Shown: in pieces, positions 28,260 to 42,584 of the stretch | Layout of the letters: the number at the start of each line of letters is the position of its first letter | Position numbering within the stretch: position 1 is the first letter of the stretch | DNA from: Strigops habroptila | Taxonomy: Eukaryota; Chordata; Aves; Psittaciformes; Psittacidae | Assembly: GCF_004027225.2 (NCBI RefSeq) | Contig: NC_044278.2 | Coordinates: 100,122,743 to 100,186,742 of the forward strand | Direction: 5' to 3' | Length of the DNA stretch: 64,000 nt | Made by a program: the position numbers and the translations under genes | Notes under the pieces: generated by a model | What the model was told of the DNA's origin: nothing | Database searches by the model: none | Seen by the model: only the letters and a program-made list of their open reading frames with translations

Positions 28260-31200
28260 ATTGTTTGTTTCATTCTGTCCAGAGGTTTTCTCGGCAACTC
28301 TGAAGTAGTATGTTGAGCCATTCTCCCTGCTTTTTTTACTTCAAGTCTTCATATTAAACAACATACTCTCTTTGTGCATGCAGCCAGCTCAGTATGCAGT
28401 GGCAATAAACTATTTAGAATAGCTTCCGAAACATAACATTTTTCTATGCCATTTCTGCTAACTGTACTGAGCAGAACGTAGCTGATAACCATATTTAACC
28501 AGGAATTACTATACAACTTTATATCAGTAATCTTAATCCTATGCTTACAGAGTCTCAAAACAGTATGTTACTTCCAGGAGTAGCATTTCAGACAAGGAAG
28601 AAATGGAAGATATTTGACAGACACTAGGCAAAAAGAAGTATTATGAAATCATGCCCTTGACAAAGTCAACTGTCATGGATCTTCCCTCACCTCAGTGATG
28701 TTATAGAAATCAGAATCATAGAAGCTGCTGCAAAGGAGTAAGCCTTACCAACGTGACAGCAAACTGGAAATCCTCCCTGGGACAGTTTCAAAGCATCTGT
28801 TTGGGGAGCCCATATTAGCTATTGTCACAGCCAGAAAGGTTTCTGTCCTGTTGATATTACTTAGGGCAATGAAGTGACTTGTCACAGCTTCCTCTGTGGT
28901 ATTAGAGAAGAGAGCAAGCCAGGAAGCCCATGTGCTGGAAAGAAACTGCTTAGAGCTAACCATGAGGACATGCCAGGTGCTCCAGCAGCCCCTCTGCAGC
29001 CTTTTGGTGTCTGTGCCAGGACAACATACTGGGTATCTCTCCCCACTAGACTTTCAGGACTCTCCAAATAAGTCCTCTTCTCAGAGGTGCTGCTTGATGG
29101 AACACAATCACTGCTTTCTAAAATATATCTGGAAAGGTTTAAGAATTAACTGTTGGCAAGTGTTGCATATAGGTGTAACTTCCAGGAGAATCCTAGAAAA
29201 ATAACTGTTTCTTAAAGAAACAAGAGTCCTTCCTACTTAAGGAGGAATCCATGAGTGAGCCTCTGTCCATACTGTTTTCCCCTGCACTCTATCTCTGCTG
29301 TGTAAGATGGTGCACTGTGTGTCAGGCTCCAGAGTATCAAATCTTCTAGCCTTTCCTTACACGGGAGCCTGGGAGACCTTTCTGGGGCTTGAGTTGTACA
29401 CATATTTACATTATGCCTTTTTCAACACACTTTGGATGAGCTAAACCAAATCTGCTTGTTGGTTTAAAGCACGGTGCTGATGGTCTAATATTTGCGGTAT
29501 TACCTTGTTCAGCTGGGTCAAAGAGTGAGATACCACTCCCTAGGAGTAACGGAGACAAGATGACCCAAAGAGATAATTTAGGTAATTAAGATAGTATTCA
29601 CAATGACTATCTTTGTCAGGATTTGGCCTTCAGACTGTAAACTCAAAGACTTCTGGAGGAGGCTGCGCAGTCATGGGAGTGGCCTGTACAGTGTCAGGAG
29701 ACCCTGTCTCTGTGTGCAGCACTGGGTAGTGTTAATGGGGTAGCTGTGCCATCTCCTTCACCATGAGTAAATCTTTGTTTGAAGTGAAACTGTAGTGTTC
29801 TAAAGGAGATTTGTGAAAGCTCCATTGCTTTTGATGTTTAAAGCTCAGGCAGCTGAACTCTGGAAATGGTTACAGAAAACAGTCCTTTACTGGCAGGAAG
29901 ATGGATGATCTGGCTTTCCAGTTTCTTTTTCCTTGATTATTCACTTATTTTTATTAATTTCCTTGTTCCACCTTTGTATTACAGTTAGGTAAATTTCATC
30001 CTTATTATACAGTCATTACTAAGTGACAAGTTTAATAATCATTGTATCAGCTTAGATCGTGACAGTCCAGATTCAGGCTGGAATAACTTGCTGAGATGTA
30101 ATAAAGAAGTTTCCATAGCATCTGTCCTACATTTTGTCTGCTTCTGGCTTGTGTTTTCATTCTTCTTTTCATAAGCACCAGAAGTTCACCAAAGGAGCAA
30201 GACAAGATAAATAGACAAGACATGCAGGAGGAGATAAATGCACAAAAATTTATTCAAAACCATATTCTTTGAAGTTAATTATGATTCCTTAAAAGGTACG
30301 TATTCTTCTGTGTGGCTTGTAAATATTTTAATCAAGTCATCATACCCAGTGAAAAAGGAATCAGAAATTTTTAAGGTTTTGACAATGAATTTGCTTTATT
30401 CAGATTAGATTAAGTTCATTCAATTTACATGATCAAAACAGAGCAGCAGTCAAGCCTACAACTGTGATCAGTAACTGGGCCTGCCAAAGTAAGCTTCTTG
30501 CCCTTACGCTTGAATAGCTTAAACTCTGCTAAATCCTTGTACCTCTTGTATTCCTGCTCAGTGCCTGGCTTAGCCACTCTGAAGCACTTTTCCAAGAGGT
30601 ACTTTACTGTTTTCATTAATGAGGCACTGGAACATAGGTGGAATTTAAGCTATCTGAAAATTGCCTTGCAACAGTTTCTTCTTCTCTAATTCAGTTGTAC
30701 AAGAGCAAAAACTAGTAAAGAACATATTAGAGTGAAGCACAAATTCCTTCTCCCATTCCTCCCATACTTTGGAAGTTTTTTCTTCTCTTTACCTTACGAA
30801 ACTGAGACTCTAAAACTAGAGGAGGAGAAGGGTTGCAAATTTGTCATGACTTCTTCAGGAGGAATAATACGGTTATTATTATCTCCTTTTTGTTCATCTT
30901 CTGCAGACATGGGATATCTATCCAGGTAGGAAAGCTAAGTGCTGAAGTAACAATATCTACAGAGTAGGAAGTTAAGGGGAGGAAAATGGGAAATTACTTG
31001 TCTAAGACAGGAGTGATGCACTGAGCTTTGTACATTCTAATTTCTTTTATGTGTCTGTGAGGTTTGCACTTTCTGTATTAAAATTACACATTCTCTAGAG
31101 CTCATAGGTGAAGACGCTGTCAGTTGAACTTCGCAAAGTTTCTAGTGTTCATGCTTGTTTCCTGCCTGCTTGGAAAATGAGTTGGAGAACCTACGATTGC

Positions 31201-31740
31201 TTTAGCAACGATGCATTATTATTAGTCAGTAAATAACTACAATCAGCTTTTAATAATAAAGTCAGATAATGCTGGCTTAGGGACTTTAATTATTAGGTTA
31301 AAAGAAAGAATATTAATTTCACAAATTTGAGGGGCTAATGATGAACATAGCATTTTTTGTATAGAGAACATTTTCCTCTTATCTGTTGTGTCCTACTTAC
31401 TGTGAATGGAGTCAGTTGTACAAATTTGCTTCTTACTTCAGTGGAAATCAGCTGCATTACTGTGAAATTATAGGAACTTTGCAAAATAACAGTTAAGTTG
31501 TAACAGGAATAGTAACTTGAAGATATGCTGAAAGATCATATTGAAGAAAATTGGTATATTGCAATCATGTAGAAAAATATGTAGATAATATCAAAATGAC
31601 TGTCCTTTATCCCTTCAGTGTACTTGCAGGCTGCTTGCATGTTTTAATAAACACGCATGATTAATTGTTCATTAGAAAATTGCCAAAAAAAAAAAGAAGT
31701 ATATTCTCCCAGAAAAGATGCACTTTCTTGCTAGAAAGAA

Positions 31741-31776
31741 AGTAGAAACCTGTCTTTCAGTAGAAACCTGTCTTTC
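31741..31776. repeat. Exact 18-bp tandem duplication
   Basis: AGTAGAAACCTGTCTTTC occurs twice, head to tail, with no mismatch. It has the same unit length as the duplication at 14.8 kb but an unrelated sequence. Confidence 0.92.
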
Positions 31777-33310
31777 ACACTACAAGATTATCTTCAGCAG
31801 GTATCAATGACTGCTGGGTTGAGATCACAGAAAACACATGCACTCTGGCTTTGTAAAAAATGTCTTGTGAACTATTTTCAGCAGCCCCAGATCGGGCTCC
31901 TTAAGGAAAGTTGTAATACAAGGGGACGAAATCTGTCCTTTTTCAAAAGCAAAGCTGACAAACCTCGATGTGACGGGAGGACTCAAACTCAGAAAATTCA
32001 GAGGGCTTTCTTGCAGTTAACCTTTCATGCAGTTTGAAATAATCTGTGGTGCAGAATACCATCACTCTCCAAAAATGTATATCATATAGTGTACGTGGTA
32101 TATATTACCTATATAGTGAGATTGTGCGAAAGTTAAAATTTTTGACAAACTAATGAAGAAAATCAGATAATTAGTCAAAAAGACAACTCACCTTGACTTT
32201 CAAACACCTTCAGAAAATTTACAAAGCACCTTTCAGCTTGCTGCTGAATTAGGTAATATGAAATTACAGAAGGTGAGGTTATTGAGTTACATTGCATTGC
32301 ACAGTGTGAAACACTCCAGCTGTTCAAGTTAACATGTAGAACTTTGGCCCTTAAGTAGTTTTCATAACATTATGAAAGATCTTTAGGCTATCAGTTCCCA
32401 AAGTGTGACTATTTGCCATTCGTGTCTGACAGAGTTTTTATGCTGCCCATCCTAGCTGTAGCTATCCAACTGAGTAGATACTGTGCTGCTGCTGAATCAT
32501 ATTGTACAGCCTCATTTTTGTCCCACACGCATGTGTTAAGAGGCCCCATGAACAAAATTTTGGGCACTCCTAGTTTAGCCTGTTCATAAGTATTAGTGCA
32601 TGGTTTATATTTATCTATAAAGTTTCAGGAGAATAAATAGTTAACACGAGTGGTGTATTATACTAAAATAGGAGAGTATTCACCATATGTAACTTGGGTT
32701 ATGATTTTTTCAGATATTGACTCCTTTATTTGTTGTGCATTTGAATACTTCAGAATCACATGGCCACCTCAGGAAACACCAACATTACTATTGCTCTTGC
32801 CAGAATATATATAAAAAAAAAATTTATGTTTATGGTTGCATTAAGCCCATAAAAGAAGTATATCAAGGTTCTTCTTTACAAATATTTGAAAATATCTGGA
32901 ACCTGTGCAGTGTAAGACCATTCAAGTGTTTCACGTATCTCTACAGCAGCAGTGCAAAAGTCAACAGAAAAAAAGCCCTGTCTAAGTCAAGGCTCTGATG
33001 AACCGCATTCCTCTGTCAGAGCACAGGAACAAGGCACCTGTGAGAATTACAGACTGGGTCTTAGGTGGGGGGAACCAGCAGAAACATGTAGAAATCTGTT
33101 AATCTGCTTATCATTGATATTAAGATATTCTTTCAAGGTGCAGATGAAGGTTCTGGATAAACTGTGGGATGGGCACTAAGCAGAACAACTTGTGAGACTG
33201 GAAAGTTGCGCAAAAGAAAGGTCCAGGCTGGGTTGCATTTTCAAGCTTGTTTGGCTGATAGGGGAGGAGTTGGTATGTTTTTCAAGTCCAGCAACTGAAC
33301 TGCAGTATAG

Positions 33311-33350
33311 CAAAAAAACACAAAAAACAAACAACAAAAAACCCCAAACC
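33311..33350. repeat. A/C-rich low-complexity tract
   Basis: A runs broken by C, CC and CCCC. It belongs to the same class as the tracts at 15.2 and 39.7 kb. Confidence 0.8.
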
Positions 33351-34782
33351 ATAAACTCCAGAGTGTTATGAACTAAGAACCTTGCAAAGTTGCAAAGTAT
33401 ATTTCATAATATGTCAAAGTTCTTGAGTGGGAATAAGAAAAATTAGTTACAAGTTTCCTCATGATTTTTTGAAATTTTGTGGCACCTCCTATAAGACATA
33501 CAGGTAACTCATGCCCAGTTAACAAAATCAGACTCTAGCGATATACCTAGAATCCTTCTGTCCTTCTTTGTGTGACATTCCAATAAAATAATGTTAGCTT
33601 GACATTGTAATGGACATAATTCCTTAGTAGTACTATGGGACCACAGACTACCATGATTTTACATACCCAGGGACCTATGATCATTTTGGTACTGCCACAT
33701 CACCAGTTACTATATAACCAGCGATCTGTGCTAACACTGAGTTTCATGCTTGAAACAAATTCAGAAAAATGTAAAAACGTTTTTAAAACGTAGCAAACTT
33801 CATAGAAATTTTAGAATCATGTATCTGAGATTTCATTTTATGACATTCTTGTGTGGTTATTTGCTGTAGGAGAGAATGTCATCACCCTCAAGACTTTTCT
33901 TAACAATCACTCCAGCTATGGAATATTTTAAATTCTAATAAAAATGGAAATAGACTGCTCTTACCTATCCAAGTTTTTGTCCAAACTAAAAGTCTTGCCC
34001 AGTTTTGAATTATCTCAGAGCTAAGACTTTTGCAGTGCAGCAAAGGGAAACCTCCTCTGAATTAGCTGGGAGTTCTCCAGAAATAAAATGAAAAGGACAT
34101 TGAGGCCAGCTCCTGTATTTGAAACATTTTTCTTCCAGAAATCAACTTCAGTAAAATCTCACCAGGCTTTTGGATTGTTTTACTGGGGTCTCTGGCATTT
34201 AGACTTCAATCCAATGTTTCAAAAATCGGGTCTAGAACAGGTAATTTCTAGTGTCAAAGATTTAACAGCTTATTTATACTGTGTATTAAAGAAATGTTGT
34301 CTGGCCTTAATCTCATCTTTGTGATAAAGTAGTTAGTGATATGGTATATAACCCACTGTAAGATTTGCAGTTAGTATTTACTGTTCCTATTCAAACCGTA
34401 TAATGGTGAAATTTCAGTAGCTATGTAATGATGATTTTGCACTGTAGCAAAAGCCTTTGCAGTTAGTCTGGGGACTGATTTCCTTAAATTAAAATGTCAA
34501 AAAAGCTGCTAAGCCTGCCAAAGAACAACACTGAAATTTGTATGTATTTCATTCTATAATAGGTACATCATACATCAACCAAAAGTGCACAAAGCCAATA
34601 ACTAGAAGAAAGAATATACAGACAGCTTTTTATTAACAGAATGCCTGACCAATGTCGGTGCTTGTACTGAGAGAAAGCAGAGTATCCAGTATTTGTGCAA
34701 CCAAGGGTCTAGACTCTGAATTTCCCTCAAGCTGTACTTTTATTTGCTTTATTATCAAACTTATCTTACTACAAAGATATTA

Positions 34783-34934
34783 CTCCATCCCTGGCAGTGT
34801 TCAAGGCCGGGCTGGACAGAGTCTTGGGCAACATGGTCTAATGTGAGGCATCCCTGCCCATGGCAGGTGGTTGGAATTAGATGACCTTAAGGCCCTTTCC
34901 AACCCTAACCATTCTATGATTCTATGATTCTATA
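34783..34934 (+). mobile_element. CR1 LINE, 3'-end fragment
   Basis: The sequence reads through CCCTGGCAGTGTTCAAGGCC, GACAGAGTCTTGGGCAACAT, CATCCCTGCCCATGGCAGG and CCTTTCCAACCCTAACCATT into tandem TCTATGAT octamers. This matches the last codons and 3' UTR of the CR1 copies at 47.5 and 51.8 kb and is in + orientation. It belongs to the subfamily that carries the short 'CCCATGGCAGG' 3' UTR, unlike the pieces at 28.1 and 50.3 kb. Confidence 0.93.
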
Positions 34935-35429
34935 ACTGCAAAGATATGGAAAAAGATCATGTTTGGGAGACGGAAGATGATTAAGCTAAAAAAGATTACC
35001 TCTGGAAGACAAAAATATTCCACGAACTCTGTTTTGTTTTTTATTTTTTAATGAAAGTTGCAGTACTATCATGTATCTCTTATGCAAGAAGGCTATTATG
35101 ATAGCCCTCCATTTTATGTTTTGTATAGTGCAGATCACCTGCTATCTTGATTTGTCTAAGCCTTGTAAGGATTTAACAGTTTGAGTCTTATCTTGGGGGA
35201 TATACAATGCCACAAAGGTAAATAAAATAAATAAACAAATAAAGGAATGCTAAAGGAGGGAAACAGGTTTCAAAAGCCTTAGTGGGAAAGCCCCAGTATT
35301 CCAAGCAAGCAGGGGCGAACTCAGTTCTTTCTGAAATAAGGCAAAAGTGCATTAAACAGATTCAGAAAATGCTTTTGAAACAAAACTTTTCAGGCATGAC
35401 AAAGCATGCATGTTGTACGTGAATGACAG

Positions 35430-35561
35430 ACAGCAAACTCTAAAATTGCCACTTCAATGTTCTCATATAAAACTTCTTTAAATGCAAGAATTTACCATGA
35501 ATACAAACAATAAATTCTTTAAATAAAAGAATTTCCCATAAATAACAGCAAACTCTAAAAT
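35430..35561. repeat. Nested imperfect direct repeats
   Basis: A 17-bp exact match (ACAGCAAACTCTAAAAT) occurs at 35430-35446 and again at 35545-35561, 115 bp apart. Between them, two copies of a diverged unit of about 41 bp start at TTCTTTAAAT (35474 and 35515), each followed by AAGAATTT and a CATAAATA-like string. The layout suggests an old local duplication. Confidence 0.7.
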
Positions 35562-36688
35562 AGTAAGAATTGCTGCAAGTTGGAATGTATACATTCACGG
35601 TTTTTATCTCAGATCACCTTCTCTTGTGGGCAATGTTTCCAGTTTTGTATAAAGTTCTGAAGGAGGTAGGTTTAAGTTGCATTGAAGATATTTAAGCTGA
35701 AAAAAGACTAGACCTTCCCTGGATGTGTTCTTTTCTTATTTGGAAATTGTGTGCAAATGCTAAGGAGTGGTCACACAAGCAGCTCAGGACAAACAGCATT
35801 TAATTCCAATGCAAATTAAAATGAATGTGAAAGAGCACAAAAGTATGGGGTTGAAAACTGGACAAAATTAAGAACGAAAATTTAGTTTATGCATCCAATT
35901 TAAATTTGGCAGTATACAACAAAAGAATCCCAAACCTTCTAGGTAGTGTGGCAGATAAAAGCATTCAGTTTTGCAAAGGTCATTATTTTTAAATTTGGGG
36001 TTACTCTGGTTCAGAAAAACTCCCCAAAGATTCAGAATTCTCCATGACAGTGAATGATTTCTTAGCTGGGGTGTGATATGTCAGGAGCCTGCAGCAGCTT
36101 GCTAGGTGGGCTAGTAAGAAGTTTGGATAGCTTAACTGGCAGGTAAAGGTATTTTCCCCAGAGGAAGCTTGTCAAAATGAAGCTGTCTTTGAAAAGTAAT
36201 TCAATTTTGATGAATTGACAAGTATCAATTAAATTGAAAGAAAATAAACTCATCACTTAGATTCCAAATGAAATTGCTATCACTTTGGCATTTTAAATTT
36301 TATATTCAATCATATATTAGGTGGTTTGCAATTAGGCTGGTTTCTACATTGTCTATTCAGGGTTTTTTTTCCCCAGGAGGGCTAAACTACATATTAATCA
36401 GTTTATGCACATTCTCGCTCTTAAGTATGCTCTAGTCCATTTCCTTTGTTATTTGGGTTTTCTGGTTTTGTTTCTTTAAAAATGGTGCCAATATCACAAC
36501 AGGACTATACAGAGGTGAGCAGGATTGGAGAACCATTGGGAGAGCTTGTCACTGTCTTAACATCCTCAAGTGGATTAAGACAAACTATTAAAATACAAAC
36601 TATGGTACTTCCAAATTTTCTCCTGGAATGTTTGGATGTAGCCCAAGTGCTAATACCCTTTTCCACAAGGGTATCTAGATATGCCTCT

Positions 36689-36713
36689 TAAACCTGCAAA
36701 TCTTGCAGGTTTA
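36689..36713. repeat. Perfect hairpin, 11-bp arms, 3-nt loop
   Basis: TAAACCTGCAA and TTGCAGGTTTA flank the loop ATC. The match ends abruptly on both sides. No gene or element boundary is apparent nearby. Confidence 0.85.
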
Positions 36714-38590
36714 TATTGTACTGCATTTTGCTAGGAAGATTTTGCTTATTATTGCTATTGTTAAGTGTCTTGCATTTCAAAATACACTTGTTAAACCTTG
36801 TTTGAAGTACATAATTGGAGGAACTAATTGAAATCCTATCCACCTTGAATTAGGTTAGGAATAGTTTGTTTTCAGTTATTTGCCAGAGTTATGTCAATAG
36901 ATCTTTTTATTTGGATTTTTGTGGTTGATGGGGTTTTTGCTAAAATATTTCATATCACATGGAACTGAAGTATTTGTGAATAGAAAATATTACTGCTGAT
37001 AATCATCCCCCAGCAGGGTTGGGGTTTTTTTTCTTTTTCTTATAATTTTCTTAGTAAGTCAAAACAATAATGTTTTGCCATTCTTTTTAACAACCCTTAC
37101 TTTTCTAAGTATAAATAAAGCTTAGCAAATACCTAAACAGAGATAAACAGAATTTTCAAATGCTTTCAGTTATGGTACTTCACAAAGAGCCCCACAAGTG
37201 CAAATAACACTGAAGTACTCAAAATATAATGTATATTATAACTCGAAGTCAATAACTGTTAAGCTGAACCTCCGCATGGTGAAACCCTGGGACAGGCTCA
37301 TGCTTACAGCTTCACCTGCCTCAGAACATCTTTTGTGCATCTTGCAGATTTTGCAAAACTCCTGCAGGTTTATAGGAGTAGCTGCTGCAGATCACTCCTC
37401 TCTTTCAACGCCTCTCATTCCAGCACAAGACGTCTGAAGCAAGGAATAGGCAACATGCCTGAATGTTAAGGTTCAAGTAACAGTAGTCGTTGTTATTTAG
37501 TGACCATGCTACTCTTACAGTAAGACACACTTTTCTGAGCTCTAGGCCAGCCACGTTTTCCAACCTTTGTGTTATACAAAAATATTTATATGGTATAAGA
37601 AATGTGTTTACAAGCTCTGGGAATACAGAAATTATTCTTTTCCTCCAAGAATGATGCCTAAGGCTGCTTTATCAAAGCAACTTTTCTTCAAAATCGAGAT
37701 CAAACAGATTTGTTTCACAGAATCAACATGGTTGACTTTGACAATGGAGTTATCTTTTTCCCAAGCTAAAAAGGACATGATAAAATCTATAATCACTATT
37801 CTGTTTCTGTTAATGATTAAAAAAGCCATAAAAAGGAGTCTTCATAAAGATGTCCAAGGGGAGCAAAATGCACAAGTCAATTATTATGCAGTAATGATAC
37901 AACATTTCCACATACTTCACCATTAGGTTTTTTTTATTCTAGCAACACAGGGCTTCAGCTGTTTACAAATACCATTAATGGTTACAAATGTCATGAATAG
38001 TTAAGTTTCTCAAAGTTTTATTGATCACTTATACAGTATTTGTGTCTGTTTCTGATCTCTGAAAGAAGAAATGTAGTTAGAATTCTGAAAACTTTAAGTA
38101 GATAACTAGCATTAACAATTAAAAATACAAGACAAAACATACTACATAAATTAGGAAAGGATATAGGAACATATGCATGCACAGATGACTGTTCTTGTGC
38201 ATTAAGTGAGGTTCTTAAATTCAGCTTTTAAACTCCATCTAATTCCTTCAGCTTCTTAGTTACTACATTTGCCATGGGTATTTTGCCATTTAGAGGAAAA
38301 AGAAAGAGCATAAACTACAACAGATTATTATAACAGCATACACGATACTCCAGCTTTTAGCATAGGCAGGTAGCAGGAACATATATCCCAGTTTACCAAA
38401 CAAAGGGTGGTGAAAAAAAAAGGAACATAGAGAGACAACTTGCAGTGAGTGTCACTGGTAGATCCTGTGGCTTGTTCAAAACTTTATCTACAAGACTTCT
38501 CCAGGTTGAAAGCTGTTGCCGGTTTTATCAGGGAGGGAGAAGTGAAATCTGATCTCTATAATTAAGGCAATTAATTTTCATCTAAAATAT

Positions 38591-38606
38591 AGATATTTAA
38601 ATATCT
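38591..38606. repeat. 16-bp perfect palindrome
   Basis: AGATATTTAAATATCT reads the same on both strands. It is AT-only apart from its outer G and C, so chance is a fair explanation in this AT-rich region. Confidence 0.8.
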
Positions 38607-39611
38607 GTGGTTCCTGATCATCCACTGGGCCTGGTGGAGAAGGCTGGCTGCTCTCATAGTTTAATTTTCTTCCCAGATAAACTAGGGATGTGGGAGGAAG
38701 ACAAGAGGGAGTGGGAGTAGAGATGGTGCACACCAGGTCTTGCCTCAACATGGAGTTAAGACATCAGCGGAATATTATGTGGATCTGGGTGTTAGGGAAC
38801 ATATCCAGTTTCCACATTATAGAGAAAGCAGTCTGTCAAATGAAGCACATAAATTCCTTATACAGTCAGAGGAAAGACACTGATGTCTTTGAAGAGCTCC
38901 AGAGGGAGATCCCATCTGATTAAGTACAGGCATTTAAGAGACTTAGACAATGAAAAGAAAAATGTACCTCTTCACTCTTTTCTCTCACTTCCAAAAATTT
39001 ACACAAGGAGATTTATTTGTTCTATGATCAGTGTCCTTGTGTCATTTTGACAGGCTTCCTACAATTGAAAAGCTGCAACTCGTAAGCCCTCTCAAACATG
39101 GGATACAAAACATTAAAATTGAACACTGTACATGTACTATAAATGATACCTGGAGCTAGTTTTATCTAGTCACCCAGTATAATGATATTTCTGATTTCAA
39201 CTGCATACCAAACTTACTCCCACCTCCCTTCAACTTTAACCAATTCAAAACTTTTTTTTTTTAAACCAAAACCTGTTTGTGCTAAACTGTATCTTTACTT
39301 ACAGGTATCTTTAATTTACTTCCTCACTTCTAATGATTTTTTTTCTAGAAAAAGATTTTTAATTATGTACTTATCTGCTGCAATTTTGTGACATAAAATA
39401 ATTGTTTCCTTCTATGTGACTGTTTTTAACCCACTATGCTTCGCCCTGGCTGACATTCAGAAAGGAATTAACTACATACCTGTCTTGATCTTTGGCCACT
39501 AGAGATGGGCTTCTCATGAAGTTGACTGAATTCACAGAGGCTCTGCAAGGAGCACATTGGCAGGGCTGACATCTAAACAAAAGCTGCTGAGAAACTCCTT
39601 TGGAAAAAATA

Positions 39612-39735
39612 TAACCAAAAAACCTCCAAAAAACCAAAAAAACCCCACCACCCCCCCAAAAAAAAACCCAACAAAAAACCAAAAAAAAGAAACCCCAAAA
39701 CCCAAAAAAACCCCCCAAAAAACCAAGCCAAAATA
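39612..39735. repeat. Long A/C-rich tract with repeated C runs
   Basis: About 120 bp of A runs alternating with CC to CCCCCCC, including at least five separate runs of three or more C. The - strand therefore carries several G runs and could form G-quadruplexes. The Phe/Gly-rich - strand frame and the Lys/Pro/Asn-rich + strand frame here are composition artefacts. Confidence 0.85.
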
Positions 39736-40560
39736 TAACATCATGTGGGATGAGTGATGTAAATCCTATAAAATCATCTAATAAGAACTGAACCACCTAT
39801 CACCTCCCTTTTGAAGTATTTTTCTTCAATTTCTTGGTCAAGGACCAATTTCCCTCATGATGGAATAAGTGTCATTTATAAAATCAAGTGTCTCAGGGTA
39901 GGAAGTGAAAATTTACTGTCCTACTGTTTCTGCAGAATTCACCTCATAACCCTGTGATACTCTCAGAAAAGTAAAGAATTGTTCCAAAGTGTTTTTCAGA
40001 TTTAGGATTACCACACCAACATTCTGCAGAACTAACGCCTCCCAGCTCACCCCCTTCAGCACCTCCTCTTCTCCAATCCGTTCCCCACCTCTCAGTGCTT
40101 TTCCACCATACTCCAGTCCTCTCCTAACATTCTTGCATTACCTCCCATTTCCACCTCCCACTATTTTCTCCACACCTGCCCATGTCTCCTCTATTTCCCT
40201 TTCCCCACAATGTCTCCAAACCCCCTGATCCAGCAAGAGACAACATGAGTTTTAGCTATCAGTACTTTTTCACTGCCTGTACAGTTAGCATATAGACAGT
40301 CATCGGCAGCTGCTCAGAAATGATATGGGCTGACATCTCATCCTTAGCTTATAGTGGGCCATCATTTGAGTCTCTTCTGTCTATCCAGACAGAAATTTTG
40401 ATTAAACTTTGAAAAACTTCAAATCTCTCTGATATTTTTTCCCATCTTTCAAACTGGCTTGAAACTATTGAAAATACTCAAAAGTTGTGGGGAAAATATC
40501 ACAGCAGTTGGGCAACACCAGGAGAGAAAAGCATGATTTTGTTCTCTTAACACACCAAGT

Positions 40561-40590
40561 AAAAAAAAAAAAAAAAAAAAAGAAAAAAAA
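40561..40590. repeat. Poly-A tract
   Basis: About 29 A with one G interruption, following CACCAAGT. No recognisable retroelement body lies immediately upstream. Confidence 0.9.
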
Positions 40591-40817
40591 TGACATAATT
40601 AAAGTATAATTACATATAATTACCATTAAAATATAATGGAAGAAACTTGGAAGAAAAATACATTTAGCATTTTAATTAAAACTATAAATTCTGATAGTGA
40701 ATACTTAGAAAAGGTCTGTTACAAAAAGTCAATGAAATTAGAAAACTAGACAATTCTGAAGAGAACTGGTTTTTAAAAGGTATTTACAAATAGTTTGATT
40801 GATGTGTTCTAATACGT

Positions 40818-40866
40818 TTGGGTTTTATTTATTAAGGAAAAATACAAATTGGGGTTTTATTTATTA
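40818..40866. repeat. Short direct repeat, 31-bp spacing
   Basis: TTGGGTTTTATTTATTA at 40818-40834 recurs as TTGGGGTTTTATTTATTA at 40849-40866. A local duplication of about 31 bp with one indel. Confidence 0.7.
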
Positions 40867-42576
40867 TCATTTGTATTGATCCAAATGACAAAGGACCACA
40901 ATTGAAGTTAAGTTCCCCTGGCACTAGGAGCTGTACTGTGACATGATTCAAATTCAGGCTTCAAAGCCTTGATTCTCTGTTCTACCAGTTTCTCTGGAGC
41001 ATCATGATGTCACAATAGGAGGCTGATCCTCCAAATCTGGATATGATGCTTTGCCAGACTTTACTCTTGGTAATTAAGGGACCTGTGATTACAGCCTGAC
41101 TTTGGCTTCCAGCACCGAGGGATTATATTCTTCCTCCCTCCCCATCTCCTTCCCCTTCATGCCCCAAAATGTAACAGACTGGAGAAAAACCTTTTCATAT
41201 CACCAGAAAGACAAAAAATGAGACTGTCCAAATCTGCCCACTAAGGCTCATTTCAATATGTCAAACCATATAAGCAAAACTTTCCAGAAATGCTTTAAGA
41301 TATTCTTGTTTTGAGCAGTGCTGAAATCTAGGGGTTTGAAGAATTTTCTTTCTTGTCTGAAGTCTCCTTTTGTGTTCAAATATCACAGCTGAGCTCAGGC
41401 TGTCTCACCACTAACAAAAGTTACTAACCATCCCAAGGCAAACTGCAGTGCAGTCTAACAGTTCAAACACAATTATGATTTCGGAGTTGTGTGCCAGTGT
41501 TGCCCAGCTTGGGTAATTCAGGTAACTTTTACATTTGTAACTGTCTGATATTACCCACGCAGCTCCTATTGTTCATGAGACTACTGAAATAAAGGCAATC
41601 TAGCCAGAGCTCAGATTTGACTTATTTTTCTGAAGCTGAGCAGAATCAGTCTTGACCTAGTCAGTGCTGTTTATTCTGACACGTGTCAGGTATGACAAGG
41701 GGGTATATTGTCTGTGCCGAGCATTGTGAGTTTAATTTTCACAACGGTATGTAACTATTTAGGAGTGCAGTTAGCCCTTTCCAAGTGCAATGCCTGTATG
41801 GCAGTAGCTGTAGCTTTGAATTTAAAAGCACTAGATTCCACCACCGTGTGCAATGGCAAAAATACTTCTGAAGAGCTGATTGTCTTTATGTTACTTTTAA
41901 GCCCTGTCTACCCCTGCTCGGCTGTGCAAACAAGGCAGCGGCGGCAGGCTCTGCACACCAGCGCTGCATGAAGCAGGTATTCCCAGCTCACGTGCTCTTT
42001 CACACTGGGGAAACCGAGGCACGGCCCCATGGAAGGGCTGTTTTATGAAGCAGCAAGGCCAGCCCCAGCTGTGACAGTTGTTATACCAAGGCATAGCGCG
42101 GGGAAGGAGCGAGCGGGGGGCAGCTCAGCCTTCCCCTCAACGGTCAGGCCCCCCGACGGCTCCTCACACCCGCCCCTGCGGCCGTTGAGGTCGCGGTGCT
42201 CGCCGGCCCTTAAGACAATGGGGTCGGATCGGCGGGAGGCGGCTCTGGTGCTCAGCCTCGCCCTCTGGAGGAACGGCTCCCGCTGGTGCGGCCCAGCCGG
42301 CACGGCCGTTCTCAGCAAGCCCGTGCGGGCGGCCCCGGCGCGGGGCGCTGGGGGGCAGCGGACTCCCGGTGCCCTTCACCCAGCGCCGCCGCGGCCGCCG
42401 CCGCTGCGCCCCGCCGGGAGCGACTCCTTCCCCCGCGTGCGGCGGGGCCTCCCTTCCCTGCCGGGACGCCAGGGCGCGCTCTGGGGCGCACCGCTGGCCG
42501 CCAGGTGGCGCTGCCGCCCCGCGAGCCGTCGGATACCGCCCGCCCTCCCGCGTGCAGGCTCCGCCCGCCGGACAGC

Positions 42577-42584
42577 GACGTCAC
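42577..42584. promoter_or_regulatory. CRE-like site in the CpG island
   Basis: GACGTCAC contains seven of the eight bases of the palindromic cAMP response element, the site of CREB/ATF factors. CpG-containing CREs are common in CpG-island promoters. This is a motif match only. Confidence 0.45.

Noticed and set aside
39434..39796. 120-codon - strand frame rich in Phe, Gly and Trp
   Set aside because: It is produced by the A/C-rich tract at 39.6-39.7 kb and shows no real coding character. The same holds for the - strand frames at 15.1-15.3 kb.
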